Origin: Tritrichomonas musculus
Lineage: Eukaryota; Parabasalia; Tritrichomonadida; Tritrichomonadidae
Length of the DNA: 64,000 nucleotides
NCBI GenBank assembly: GCA_039105265.1
Contig: JAPFFF010000004.1
Span: 4,092,001 to 4,156,000 of the forward strand
Reading direction: 5' to 3'
Shown: positions 39,540 through 52,089 of the stretch, piece after piece
How the letters are laid out: each line of letters opens with the position of its first letter
Position numbering within the stretch: position 1 is the first letter of the stretch
Translations under genes and position numbers: made by a program
Notes under the pieces: model-generated
The model's input: the letters and a program-made list of their open reading frames with translations, nothing else
The model's database searches: none
Told to the model about the DNA's origin: nothing

Positions 39540-41862
39540 TATAAGCTTTTTTAATCTGAAAGCTAGTAGTTTATCTCTATATATCTTTGTATATATATAA
39601 AACGGTTATGGCTGGCCAATTATAAATTTATAAACGTATTGTAAAAATTACACTAAAAAAGACCTACCTTATTTTTTCCCATTTAATATAAAACTATAAT
39701 TTAATATGCAAATATTATACTCAATACATTCAATGATTAATATGAAATCTGATTTCTACATATAAATTAATAGACTAAAAGTAGAAAAATAAGAGAAAGC
39801 AGGTAAAAAACTAGCAATAAGATAATATTTAATAATAATATAACAGTATTTCATCAAAATTCAGATAAAAAAAATAATTTTAGATTTCTTAGCATCATAG
39901 AAACCATTAAATGCATTGTTATTCCTTATTTCGATATTGTCATGCGCACCTTGAGGATTATAAGCTTAAATCATTCGAAAAAGCTGATTTGAATTGTAAA
40001 AAAGTATGTACCCAATTTTCTTGCTCTAAATGTCGTTGTTAGTTGTAACATATCGTTCATTAATAATTAGCCTCTTTGAGATGAGGGCTAATTGCCATCA
40101 TTGATCCATAATCGTCTTTTTTCATCACAAAAGAAAAGAAATGATATCATATGAAACAATTCAAAATTTTCAGAGAATGATCGAATTTTAAAAAATAAAC
40201 CTCACAAAAAACCGTGAAATGGTACAAAAATATCGAAAATTTGTTTGAAAAAGTTGATTGCATTTGAGAGAAATATTTAATTAATACTCAAAATATTGTA
40301 TATGTTTTATCAAATCTAAACTTTTTGAAGAAAAATCTTGAACCCTACTATAAATTTTTGAATGATTTTTCATTTAACAAACAAAAAAGTATTTTGTTAA
40401 CGAAAATAACGAAAATAACGTATTTTGGATTATTCAATATTTTGAAAATATCCACCTAATTTTTTATTTTTTTACATTGTACTTTTAAAAATATTTATTA
40501 ATATTGCAATTATGCTCTAAGATTCTAATTTTAAAGGGGGATTTTGAACTTTTTTAATATTATAATAATGATTACATCTTTCCTATCTAACATTATTTGA
40601 GAAAGAATTAATAAATATAATACCTAATTCTGTATCATATATTGATATTAGCATGCTCCTGAGGTTTATATTTAAAAATGAACTAAAATTTAAGGAAAAT
40701 TTTAAAAACAAATTGGTTTTTGGTTAAATTTTTATGATTTTGGAGGATTTTGGTTAATCTCATTACTTAAAAATTGAATATATTATTTTTATTCATGTAT
40801 AAAATAAAATGAACTGATAATTGCAACAAACTACTCGATAGGTGCATCTAAGAATTTCTTTTAAATATGGACCTCGATAATTTCATTAATACATTGATAT
40901 TAAATGTGATATCAATTTATAATATTTTATATTAAACATATTATATATATTAGATATAAATAAATGAATATATTTGTTTACAGTCAATGAATATTTATAT
41001 TAAAATTGTCATAAAATGTAAACACTTTTTAAAAGGTTGTTTCAAATATTTCAATATCTCATAAATATTAAGATATATATTGATATATGTATTCAAAAAT
41101 ATTGAGACATGAATTCAAAATACACTCTGAATTTTTTTTTCAATGTTGTATTTTCTATTGATACTGAATAAATGAATAAATCTAAAAATAAAATATAACA
41201 AAATTGAAATAATTATATTATACTTTGAATTAATAAAAATAAAAAATATAAAATAAAAATATTTTAATTCCATAAAACGAAATTCCATTTTTTTATTGAT
41301 TGAAACCAAGAAGAATTATAATTTTGTGTACCAACGAGATATACATTCATGTATTAAGAGAATTTTTAATGAATATGAGTTCTAGCATCAATTTTTATGT
41401 CAAAATAAAAATCAAACATTAATCATGCTGATAACAGTAATAATGCATTATTTTTTGCTCATGAGAGTAAAATAGCATGCTAAAATAAAGAAAAACTTAA
41501 ATATCTCCTTTGGAGTATAAATATAATAATAAAAATTAAAACAAATGCAAATATTTAAAGTTAAAGAAAATATAATTAATTTTAATAATTTAACATTATA
41601 ATATAAATATATAAAATAAATCGAAAAAGCAATATCATATAAAGATATGAAAAAAAAAAAATCGTTTTATTAAACTGAATATTTATTGTAATTATTTTTC
41701 ACAAAAAAAGTTTTTTGTTTACCGATGCATTTATCGATTAAAACGAGACAATATTATATTCATTTTTTAACAATACAATAAATACAATATATATTTAAAA
41801 AATAAAGCAATTTTATATTTTTACCGTTACTATACACATCAAAAAAGTTGAGAAAATTGAAA
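39540..41862. other. interior of the MULE without genes
   Basis: AT-rich. No coding frame, RNA gene or further inverted repeat pair could be supported; the 64-codon frame at 41115-41309 is low complexity. Confidence 0.4.
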
Positions 41863-42007
41863 GAAAAAAGTTATATGAACCCCACTATTTCAAATTGAAC
41901 CAGATGGGTTCCGACTTGAAATAACGTATTTTTTTCTTTTTAAAATAAATCTATCTTATTATATTTTTATTTTTTTAATAAACATTTTGAAGAATAAAAT
42001 AGTTATA

Positions 42008-44936
42008 TAGTTGGTGGACATAATTCTGTTTTGGAGACATAATTATGTTTTCACATCATTTCTATATATTCAAATTGGACTTTTAAAAAAACAATTGTAG
42101 AACAATTAATATCATATTGGATACATTTTATTCCCCGATTTTCATTCACTTTTATCAAACTAAATTTGATCATAAATATGATATCGAATTTTTAATTTCT
42201 GAATATTTTTTTATTATTTGAAAAAAATTATAATTTACTTTTCATCTATAATTAAAATGTATCATTATTATTTATTGAAATAAAATAGATAATTAGAAAA
42301 AATGGTTTCATTTTCATTTCACTACTCAAAAAACTCATTTCATATCACATTTCATTCTTTTACCATAAAAAAAAGGTTGTTTTAATTTGCTCTAACATAG
42401 TTATTATTTTAGAATATAATGTATATATTATATTTTAGAAAAAAATTTATGGAAACAATAATTATATAAAAAGAAAAAGTGTTTTCAAAATATGACAAAA
42501 ATCATTCATACAAAATTACTAATTTTGAAAAATGAGTTTATTTTATTTCAAATTAGATGCAGTATTAATCATCTATATAATGCATATAATATATTAAATA
42601 TAATAATATGGTTGAAAAAGAATCAATCTTGGAAAAATTTCATTTTTCTTTTTTTCATTCAAAATCATTCATAAATCACTCATGCATAATTGATATGATT
42701 TCAGAATTACATTATTTGATAACACATACAATGAAATATATTATTAATCCTCTAAAAATCATTGCTGTCCATCAAGATTTCAGGTTTTTCTAAGAAATAT
42801 ACAAATTTCACTTTTTTATTTTTTCTATTATAATAGCATTAAAAATAGCAATTAATCAATAAATATTAGGCAAGTATAGAAGAACTATTAAAATAATGAA
42901 AATAATTTCTCAAAGTCTAAAATTGAAAGTCTTTTTAAGTTATAGTTGGTGGACATAATTATGTTTTTGGGACATAATCATGTTTGCTCAACTTTTTGAA
43001 TGGTACACAAAAATAAAACACATTTTTCTCAATACTTTTTAAAGATAATTTGATAATATTATATACTATATTAATGTATTTTATGTACATCATTATTTAA
43101 TTAAATGAGCTATTATATTTGTGATTTATATGAAATTTTGCCATTTATGTAAAAAAAAGTCAAAATGCTTATTTTATTCTCAATAATTGAAACTTGGGAT
43201 TTAATAATAATATCATTAATTCATAATCAGTAATGATATAATTTTGTCAGATATTTGATATCTAAAAACTTTCATATAAGAAAATTTTGATGCACAAAAT
43301 AAAGTTAAAAATCATATCACTTTTTTGTTTTTTTCCAATAAAAAATAAAAACTTTTAAATTTTTATTTAAATATTATATATAATGCATATAGTATAATGA
43401 TATCGAAAGAATAAAATTGGTGGTTCTACTCAAGATCTATTACCTTAATGAAAAAGAGTAACTTCTGAAATAACTTAAAAAGACTTTCAATTTTAGACAT
43501 TGAGAAATTATTTTCATTATTTTAATAGTTCTTCTATACTTACCTAATATTTATTGATTAATTGCTATTTTTAATGCTATTATAATAGAAAAAATAAAAA
43601 AGTGAAATTTGTATATTTCTTAGAAAAACCTGAAATCTTGATGGGCAACAATGATTTTTAGAGGATTAAAAATATATTTCATTGTATGTGTTATCAAATA
43701 ATGTAATTCTGAAATCATATCAATTATGCATGAGTGATTTATGAATGATTTTGAATGAAAAAAAGAAAAATGAAATTTTTCCAAGATTGATTCTTTTTCA
43801 ACCATATTATTATATTTAATATATTATATGCATTATATAGATGATTAATACTGCATCTAATTTGAAATAAAATAAACTCATTTTTCAAAATTAGTAATTT
43901 TGTATGAATGATTTTTGTCATATTTTGAAAACACTTTTTCTTTTTATATAATTATTATTTCAATAAATTTTTTTTCTAAAATATAATATATACATTATAT
44001 TCTAAAATAATAACTATGTTAGAGCAAATTAAAGCAACCTTTTTTTTATGGTAAAAGTATGAAATGTGATATGAAATGAGTTTTTTGAGTAGTGAAATGA
44101 AAATGAAACCATTTTTTCTAATTATCTATTTTATTTCAATAAATAATAATGATACATTTTAATTATAGATAAAAAGTAAATTCTATTTTTTTTCAAATAA
44201 TAAAAAAATATTCAGAAATTAAAAATTCGATATCATATTTATGATCAAATTTAGTTTGATAAAAGTGAATGAAAATCGGGGAATAGAATGTATCCAATAT
44301 GATATTAATTGTTCTACAATTGTTTTTTTAAAAGTCCAATTTGAATATATAGAAATGATGTGAAAACATAATTATGTCTCCAAAACAGAATTATGTCCAC
44401 CAACTATATTTCAGAAGTTACTCTTTTTCATTAAGGTAATAGATCTTGAGTAGAACCGCCAATTTTATTCTTTCAATATCATTATACTATTTGCATTATA
44501 TCAAATATTTAAATAAAAATTTAAAAGTTTTTATTTTTTATTGGAAAAAAACAAAAAAGTGATATGATTTTTAACTTTATTTTGTGCATCAAAATTTTCT
44601 TATATGAAAGTTTTTAGATATCAATTATCTGACAAAATTATATCATTACTGATTATGAATTAATGATATTATTATTAAATCCCAAGTTTCAATTATTGAG
44701 AATAAAATAAGCATTTTGACTTTTTTTTACATTAATGGCAAAATTTCATATAAATCACAAATATAATAGCTCATTTAATTAAATAATGATGTACATAAAA
44801 TGCATTAATAAAGTATATAATATTATCAAATTATCTTTAAAAAGTATTGAGAAAAATGTGTTTTATTTTTGTGTACCATTCAAAAAGTTGAGCAAACATG
44901 ATTATGTCCCAAAAACATAATTATGTCCACCAACTA
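42008..44936. mobile_element. element Q, copy 2, interrupted by a second Q
   Basis: Ends TAGTTGGTGGACATAATTCT on the left and, reversed, TAGTTGGTGGACATAATTAT on the right, with TA duplicated at 42006-42007 and 44937-44938. It is split at an internal TA by copy 1. Without that insertion it is about 1463 bp, matching copy 1. No credible ORF, so non-autonomous Tc1/mariner-like by TSD. Confidence 0.75.
42943..44406. mobile_element. element Q, copy 1, inserted into copy 2 in opposite orientation
   Basis: Complete 1464-bp copy with the same TIRs, flanked by TA (42941-42942, 44407-44408). Its own unbroken centre (AAGTTATTTCAGAAG on the minus strand) is the empty site that copy 2 shows split as AAGTTA and TATTTCAGAAG. 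The result is a large pseudo-palindrome with 935-bp and 527-bp arms. Confidence 0.8.
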
Positions 44937-44938
44937 TA

Positions 44939-45771
44939 TATTTCTTTATATTTTAATCGATCATTTATGTAAAAAGAAAGATCTAATACATTTTTCTATT
45001 CATTTAAATATTCATCATTTTCAGATTATATTCATAATATAAAATAATATATAAATAAAACAACTTATTATTTTATTAAATTTTCGAAATATTGTTTATT
45101 AACCGAGATAAATGTATAATATATCAAAAAATGGGAGAAATTTGTTTTTGTTTTTTCTCTTTGAATCTTGGATATATTTATATGATTAAGCATTTTAAAA
45201 GTATTTAATTCTTTAATATAATATAATTAATTAATCTATTCTAAATTTTAGCGATTTAATTTTAAGATATAAACATAACTTTTTTTTGAAAATAATATTC
45301 TCAAAAAGTTAATTTTTAAGTTTATTATAAACGAAAACCTCAAAAAAATAAAGAAGATTTCACATTAAAAATGCATAATAATAAAATATCAATACCAATT
45401 TTTTTTAATTTTCATAATTAATGTTGAAAATTTAAGGGAAAAGGACTATATATAATAATTCATTTCGATGTTTTGAAAAAAATACTCAAAATCCATTTAT
45501 TTCCAGACAATTAGAGCAACTATAATATTGTTAATTAGTTTTAAATGAGTTTTCAGAAGTTTCAAATAGAATGATAAATACCAAATTTCTCTCAAAATTT
45601 AGAATGATATTCCTTTCAATTTTATATTTTAAGATTAAAATATGATTATCTTTAAATATAAATAAATATATAATAATCGTATCGGTGTAATTAAATATAA
45701 TCTTATATAATTAAACATATCATAATATGATTAAATAAAAAACCTATTAAGTCCCAAAAAGTCCCAGCATA
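44939..45771. other. right part of element N
   Basis: AT-rich, no gene; belongs to element N between Q and the right TIR. Confidence 0.35.
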
Positions 45772-46249
45772 TTGAGTCGGAACCCATCTATTGAACCCCA
45801 CTTTTTCACGATACTTTAGATAATTACCGATAAATATAACTTTTTAGAAAGAACCAACAATCGGATTTTAAAAATTTAAGTGTATAATGGTTGTTTTCTT
45901 TGTTTATAATGTTTTTTAATAAAAAAATAAAAAAATAATATTTGATGCTAGATAATATTTATCATCAGAAAGTTTTATTTTTTCTAAAGAAAAGTGAGCT
46001 ATCAATAAATTTATGTTTTAAATAATATATTAGAGACTAAGGAAAAAGTCTTAGCTTTTTTAAAATTTCATGATTTATATATTAAAAACAATTCAATTTT
46101 AAAAAATCCTGAAAAAACGCAAAAGAAATCTCTATTTAAAAAAATATTTGTTTTTTAAAATAACCATTTTTTACGATTATTTTGAAGTGAAAACAAAAAA
46201 TCGAAAAAATTTTGAATAAATTAATTTATTTCAAAAATAAATATAATTT

Positions 46250-47794
46250 AAAACCCCCTCCAATACCGTTTACATTTTTTAACAGGTGAAAAAAAATAGT
46301 TATATCTTTTACATTATACCTCATAAAAGAATTATTATAATTAATATAAAATTAGCAAATCCTAAATTTATATTTTTTTTAATTAATTTTGTTCTGCATT
46401 GAAAATACTTTCAGCATATTAACATATTATATGTTGTAAAAAAAACATTCAAAGTCTTCTGATAGATCCTAATGAAATATATATTTATTTAGATATTGTA
46501 TAGAATTTTTGATTTAATTTCATCTCATAAATTTTTAGGTGATGATCATTTTATCTAAATTGGCCATTTTATTGATTTGGCATAGTTTAACTCTAAATTA
46601 AAGATAAAAACAGAAAAACAATAAGCTTACTTTGCTAAAATTTATAAAATACAATCAATTCATTGGGAATTATTATACTAATTAATTTCTGAAATTTTTT
46701 TTTTTTAAATTTTAGGTAATGTATTGAATAGTTATATTAAACAAAAAGTTTTTTACCATTAAAGAAAAAAATATGAAGTATGATTTAGGTTGTCAAAAAA
46801 AATAATCTTTCAAAAAACACTTTTAGTTCAAACAATTTGGTTGACTGTCGAAATATATTGAGTTGTTGTTTGTTTTATACAATGAAATTCTTTATGATTG
46901 TTGAAAATGTTAAAATAATTTTTCTGACAACCAAGTATTGAATATTTGAGGGAGGAGATAGAAAAACGAGTATTTTTATATGAGGTTTAACAAATATTTG
47001 AGAGGGCAATCTAGAAAAAAACGTGTTTTTTTATTTCACAATGCATTATTGTTCGTTATTTGAATATCCATTATTGAGTAGAATTAATGAAAAAAATTAT
47101 CAAAATAAAGATTTATAATTTATTAAATAATATTTTTATTGTTATAATATATATTAAAAAATATTTATTAAAGAATATTATATTTATATTAATTATTAAC
47201 AAAGGAAAAACTATTTTTCAAAAAACACGTTTTTTTTGTAAAAACGTATTTTTAGTGAATATTTGTGGGAGGGGATAGAAAAAACGAGTATTTTTATATG
47301 ATTTTTTACAAATATTTGAGATGGCAATCTAGAAAAAACGTATTTTTTTATTTCACAATGCATTTTGTACGTTATTATATGAAAAATTTAATGAAAAAAA
47401 CTATCAAAATAAAGATTTATAATTTATTAAATAATATTTTTATTGTTATAATATATATTAAAAAATATTTATTAAAGAATATTATATTTATATTAATTAT
47501 TAACAAAGGAAAAACTCTTTTTCAAAAAACACGTTTTTTGTTAAAAACGTATTATTATTGAATATTTGTGGGAGGGGATAGAAAAAACGAGTATTTTTAT
47601 ATGAGATCTCATAAATATTTGTGAAGGCTTCTAGAAAAAACGTATTTTCTTATTTTGAAATTAGTATTTTAAATATCTCATTAAATAATCATAAACATAA
47701 AACACTCTATAATATTTGTTTATAAACATAAATACAATTTAATTAAATCGTAAAATTAATGAAACGTCAATACCAGCAAGTTGGAGGGGGTTTT
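46250..47794. mobile_element. hAT-like element with 8-bp TSD (1545 bp)
   Basis: TIR AAAACCCCCTCCAA is perfect at both ends. TATAATTT is duplicated at 46242-46249 and 47795-47802, and R copy 2 shows the single uninterrupted site. Inside is a roughly 310-bp tandem duplication. No ORF beyond low complexity. Confidence 0.8.
46940..47660 (+). repeat. tandem duplication, period about 300-320 bp, 2.3 copies
   Basis: Units begin GAATATTTGWGGGAGGRGAT at 46940, 47257 and 47560; the third is partial. Copies one and two share long identical stretches including ATCAAAATAAAGATTTATAA. The 63- and 98-codon frames over them are repeats of the same low-complexity sequence, not genes. Confidence 0.8.
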
Positions 47795-47944
47795 TATAAT
47801 TTTGAAAAAACTTGTTGTTGCATATTTTCAATGGTTTTTGTTATAAAAAAAATAATTTTAAAACAAATTTTTTTTGCGTAAATTACAATATACTATTTAC
47901 AAAAACCAATATTAAAAATATTCAAGGTTATCAATATTTTAATA

Positions 47945-49193
47945 TAGGGCTAGCACGAAATAATTAGCAAATCATTTGATAAAAAAATCTATTCCGAATT
48001 AGCTTCGATCAAAAAAATTATTATTGTGTGCATTTTTTCCAAAAAAAAAATTAATTTTTCCATAAATAAAATTTTACCGCAGAAATTGTGATCAATTTTT
48101 CACAAAAAAAATTTTTTGCGAAAACGGTTTTTGGTCTAAAGTATTAACCTGTATTAATTTGAAAAAAAATTTTGAGCAAAAACAATTAAATCATGTGAAA
48201 AAAAAATTAAAAATAAAAAAAAATATTGAATAAAAAAATAAAAGAAAAAGAAAATTTTAATTAATTTTGATAAAAATAATTATGATTATAATTTTCACTT
48301 GTCCTTTAAAGAGTTTTTATATTTATTTTGTGACAAAACTTATGACATTTTCGATAGATGCATCACATAATTGATCATTTAATTCACTATATTGAATATC
48401 TTTGAGAATTGGTATGATATCATATAATAATAAATTTGTTCTTAGCTCACATTCATGATGAGAATTTATAGATAAGCATATTAAAGTTTGTAAAATAAAA
48501 AGTAGATTCACTATATCTTCAAAAATAAAATCATTTAAATGGTCACAAATTATTTGAAATAATTGAGAATCGAAAATTTTTTTATTCAAATTTCATTTAA
48601 GTAAAAAAATTTTTCATCCACAAGATGAAGTTAGTCTTAGAGATGGATTTATTAGTATTTAATAAATAATAATTTATTTGAAATAATTAATTTAACATAT
48701 TATTAATGAATATACTAAATTTTTAGTTTTTTATAAATCAGATTAAGATTGCATAATTTAAAATTATATTTAAATATCTAATAATATTTTTTATAACTGC
48801 AATTTATATTAATTTTCTTGAAAATAAAAAGAAAATTGTTGCAACAATATATTTAGAAATAATTTAATTCCATATTACAAATTATTTTTATCGATAGAAT
48901 TTTATATTTGAGGGAAATTGATTTCAATTTTATTCATTTTGCTTGTACTTTTTTCTCAAGAGATAGGACTAAATTCGTTATATCGAAAACCGTTTTCGAA
49001 CAATGCCATAATAAATTCGTTATATTGAAAACCGTTTTCGCTAAAAAAATATTTCTATCAAAATTGCTAATAATTTCTGCGGAAAAATTTTTGTTTTTGA
49101 AATTTTTTTATTATTTTTGTCAAAATTGATTAGAAAAATCAAAAAATTTTTATTTTCTCAAGTAAAATTCCAAATTATTTCATGCTAGCCCTA
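47945..49193. mobile_element. Tc1/mariner-like MITE (1249 bp) with empty site known
   Basis: TIR TAGGGCTAGCACGAAATAAT on the left against TAGGGCTAGCATGAAATAAT on the right. TA is duplicated (47943-47944, 49194-49195), and the matching spot in R copy 2 has a single TA. It carries a protein-like fragment at 48323-48589. Confidence 0.8.
48323..48589 (-). pseudogene. protein-coding fragment inside a MITE
   Basis: The 88-codon minus-strand frame has a balanced, helical composition (LNDFIFEDIVNLLFILQTLI, LLLYDIIPILKDIQYSELND, CDASIENVISFVTK) unlike the low-complexity frames around it. The alternating hydrophobic helices recall ARM/HEAT repeats. No ATG opens the frame; an in-frame stop lies just upstream. 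It looks like a piece of a host gene picked up by the element, but the source is unknown. Confidence 0.4.
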
Positions 49194-49756
49194 TAAACTG
49201 AGAAGAATGAAAATTATCTCTAAAACTTTTGAAATAAAAAAGAACAACTCCTTTGTTTCTAAGAAAGTACAATAATATGTGAGCACGACAACCAATCAAA
49301 GCAATCTTTTAAGAACAATAATTTTTTTCTTTTTAAATATTTTATTTCTATTTTACATTTTTGTAGAGCACATATCCTGCAAACCTCACAGTAACAATAA
49401 AGTTAAATCAATTTTTACTCATAATTACACCTAATTTATGAATAAAAGCATTTATAAATAATTGCAAATAATTTGTAATCCCAATATGAGCAATTTCTTT
49501 AATTTTTTAAAGTTATATTTGCACAAAAAAAATTATTTTAAAAAAGATATTTAAATGGCAAAGACTTTTTGTAATCAATAAAAAAAATTATTTCAAAAAA
49601 ATTGCAAAATGAAACAAAATAAATTTTTTTGTGAAAAAATTAAATTTTTCAAAAGATGACAACTTTTTTGCAAATGTAATTCTTTTTGGCCAAAAAGTTA
49701 TTATCTGAAAAAACTCAATTTAATTGAATTACTAGTATTTTTTCTAATAAATATAT

Positions 49757-50543
49757 AGGTCGGCCAAAATAACGTATTTGTCAAAAACATAAAGCCAAAT
49801 TTAAAAAAACGCTAGAAACTTCCCAAACTTATATATTTGTTTCATGATCGTATAATTAAGAAAATATCTTAATTTGGTGTGAATTCTTGAGTTGAATTTT
49901 TTTTATCATCATTTTTTTGAAATTTGAATTTAAAATAATTATATCCTGCTATATATTTAATTTATGTGTTATTTTATTACTTTTTTAGTTTATAATTATT
50001 TATAATATATATAAATATAATAAAAATTAAGAGATTTTTAATTATTCATCAGTGAATTGATGGAAAAAATTTAATACAATTTTAGAAAAAATAGAAGATC
50101 AAATTTCCTTTTTATTTTTATTTTATTATATTACAAAAACTTACATAACAACAAAAGTCTACTTAAAAATGAAAAAGAAGAAGAAAATCTTAAAAGAAAA
50201 TATCCCAAACTTTTTCAAAAAGAATTGAATTTTGTATTTTTTAAAAATGCATTTTTCATGTTAAACAAAATAAATATTTATTTATTAATGATTATATTAA
50301 ATATAATACAATATTATATATATAGATAAACATAAATAATTATCTTTTTTTATGATAATTATAGGATATATTAATATTTTTTATTTTAAAGAAAAAACAT
50401 AAATTTCACAAAACTCAACTCAAGAAATTGGATGAAACTTGGTAAACAGAATATGTAGATATCATATAATATTATATATCAAATAGAAGATATTCCTACG
50501 TTTTTTTATTTTTTTTGACAATACTCGTTATTCTGGCCGACCT
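49757..50543. mobile_element. TIR element (787 bp) in repeat R
   Basis: AGGTCGGCCAAAATAACG starts the left end; reversed, the right end reads AGGTCGGCCAGAATAACG. The inversion runs on for about 30 bp. The uninterrupted site is visible in R copy 2. AT repeats at the border leave the TSD length between 4 and 8 bp. No ORF. Confidence 0.7.
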
Positions 50544-50634
50544 ATATAAATATATTTAATGCAAAATATCGTTGGAATTTTAAAATTAAAAATAATTTTG
50601 ATAAGTCTCTATTAATTTTAAAAAAAAATAATTA

Positions 50635-51533
50635 TAGTTGGTGGACATAATTATGTTTTTGGGACATAAACTAAGTTTTTTAATTTGTCCCTTCTTATCG
50701 TCCTCTCAAATTTGAATAAAGCTAAATATTTTTTTTTAAGTTATTAAGGCATGAATACCTTCATTCATTTCAGGTCGAGGCTCCCGCTATTACCTTAACC
50801 AATTGGGCTTAGCCCTCAAAGGCTCCCAAAGCTATTTAAAAGGTATTTTTCCTGAATAAAAAACTTTTTTATATTCTTTTTTTTTTATTTTCATCTTCTC
50901 AAAATTGAAAGATATGGTATTTTAAAAAAAAATAATTTGTCCCTACTTATCGTCCTACTTTCTGAAGACTCATAGAAAATTTGAATTAAAAACTCTCAAT
51001 TTTTTTGTGAATAAGGTAATAATTAAAAAACTTAGTTTAATCATGTTTGCTCAACTTTTTGAATGGTACACAAAAATAAAACACATTTTTCTCAATTCTT
51101 TTTAAAGATAATTTGATAATATTATATACTTTATTAATGTATTTTATGTACATCATTATTTAATTAAATGAGCTATTATATTTGTGATTTATATGAAATT
51201 TTGCCATTAATGTAAAAAAAAGTCAAAATGCTTATTTTATTCTCAATAATTGAAACTTGGGATTTAATAATAATATCATTAATTCATAATCAGTAATGAT
51301 ATAATTTTGTCAGATAATTGATATCTAAAAACTTTCATATAAGAAAATTTTGATGCACAAAATAAAGTTAAAAATCATATCACTTTTTTGTTTTTTTCCA
51401 ATAAAAAATAAAAACTTTTAAATTTTTATTTAAATATTTGATATAATGCAAATAGTATAATGATATTGAAAGAATAAAATTGGCGGTTCTACTCAAGATC
51501 TATTACCTTAATGAAAAAGAGTAACTTCTGAAA
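50635..51533. mobile_element. element Q, copy 3 (527-bp half), itself interrupted
   Basis: It starts with the Q terminus TAGTTGGTGGACATAATTAT and follows Q for 527 bp to AACTTCTGAAA, stopping at the same internal TA position where copy 1 entered copy 2. The other half of Q is not found downstream. A 369-bp MITE sits 32 bp inside its left end. Confidence 0.75.
50669..51037. mobile_element. TA-flanked MITE (369 bp) inside Q copy 3
   Basis: Perfect 17-bp TIR AACTAAGTTTTTTAATT with TA at both sides (50667-50668, 51038-51039). The uninterrupted Q copies give the empty site GGGACATAATCATG. Subtracting the insert restores exactly the 527-bp length of the other copies. The interior holds GGGCTTAGCCC and, on the minus strand, a tRNA D-arm-like string CCCAATTGGTTAAGG. 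Confidence 0.85.
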
Positions 51534-51867
51534 GAGGTGCGGACAGGGTGAAGTGATTTAGATTCGCACCAAAATTTGCATATATTAATTATTTTTTATG
51601 AGCATTATAATGATATAATTATTTTTTATTTTCGTCCACGGGGCCGACTTGTGGTGATATATGATTTTTTTTCTGAGGTAGAAAAATATAAACCACTGAA
51701 AAAAATATAAAAATATGTAAACTATAGAAATTATATAATTAAGAGAAAAATCTATTATTTAGAAGAAAAAAAGTAATAAAAACATGATAAAAATCATTTT
51801 TATACTATTTAAAAAAATGTGTCTCGTTTGTTATTATTTAATTATTAATGTATGATATAGTTTCCAC
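51534..51867. other. short unassigned stretch with a GC-rich hairpin
   Basis: GGTGCG at about 51536 pairs with CGCACC at about 51569. A GC-richer island (CGTCCACGGGGCCGACTTGT) lies near 51644. No gene or assigned element. Confidence 0.3.
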
Positions 51868-52089
51868 TTAAATTGGCCCAAAAAAAAAATTGAGAAAAAA
51901 AGGTATGGAAACTTCTATCCACTCGACAGATCATTTTTCTTTCAAATTATAATTTTTAAATGATAGTATTAGTAATATATATAATATAAAAAAGACATAT
52001 TTTTCGAGAGGAATTTAAGATAAAAATAAATTATTTTTTTGTAAAAAATTGAATCCTAATCTGGTTATCTTAATTCAAAAAACAATTTT

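Larger units (their letters stand above)
35801..41886 (-). mobile_element. autonomous-looking Mutator-like element (MULE), 6.1 kb
   Basis: A perfect 24-bp TIR begins AGTGGGGTTCATATAACTTT and its reverse complement ends at 41886. It holds one transposase gene on the minus strand, a 3 x 23 bp repeat and a 9 x 132 bp minisatellite. Flanks show only an imperfect duplication (TTTCAAAAAT against TTTCAAATT). It lies inside the left TIR of element N. Confidence 0.7.
35763..45820. mobile_element. element N: host element split by a MULE and by element Q
   Basis: The left end TCTAAAGTACCGTGAAAAAG (then TGGG) is matched at the right, reversed, by TCTAAAGTATCGTGAAAAAG (then TGGG). The TIR resumes after the MULE as CAGATGGGTTCCGACT (about 41900-41915), paired with AGTCGGAACCCATCT (about 45772-45786). 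Removing the MULE (6.1 kb) and Q (2.9 kb) leaves about 1 kb with TIRs of roughly 50 bp. No certain TSD. Host sequence of N is visible at 41890-42005 and 44939-45820, which has no ORF. Confidence 0.5.
46032..50634. repeat. repeat R, copy 1 (about 1 kb net), split by three insertions
   Basis: Blocks at 46032-46249, 47803-47944, 49196-49756 and 50544-50634 match, in order and inverted, the second R copy at 52.1-54.5 kb. Examples are GAGACTAAGGAAAAAGTCTT and GAAAAAACTTGTTGTTGCAT. The gaps between blocks are the three elements listed next. Q copy 3 abuts its right end. Confidence 0.75.

Noticed and set aside
42492-43921. Two pairs of identical 60-61 codon frames on opposite strands
   Set aside because: Each pair lies in the two copies of element Q, so identity reflects the repeat, and the composition is that of AT-rich noncoding DNA.
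47087-47561. Frames of 63 and 98 codons sharing a long Ile/Lys/Asn-rich stretch
   Set aside because: They come from the 300-bp tandem duplication; low complexity and no start context.
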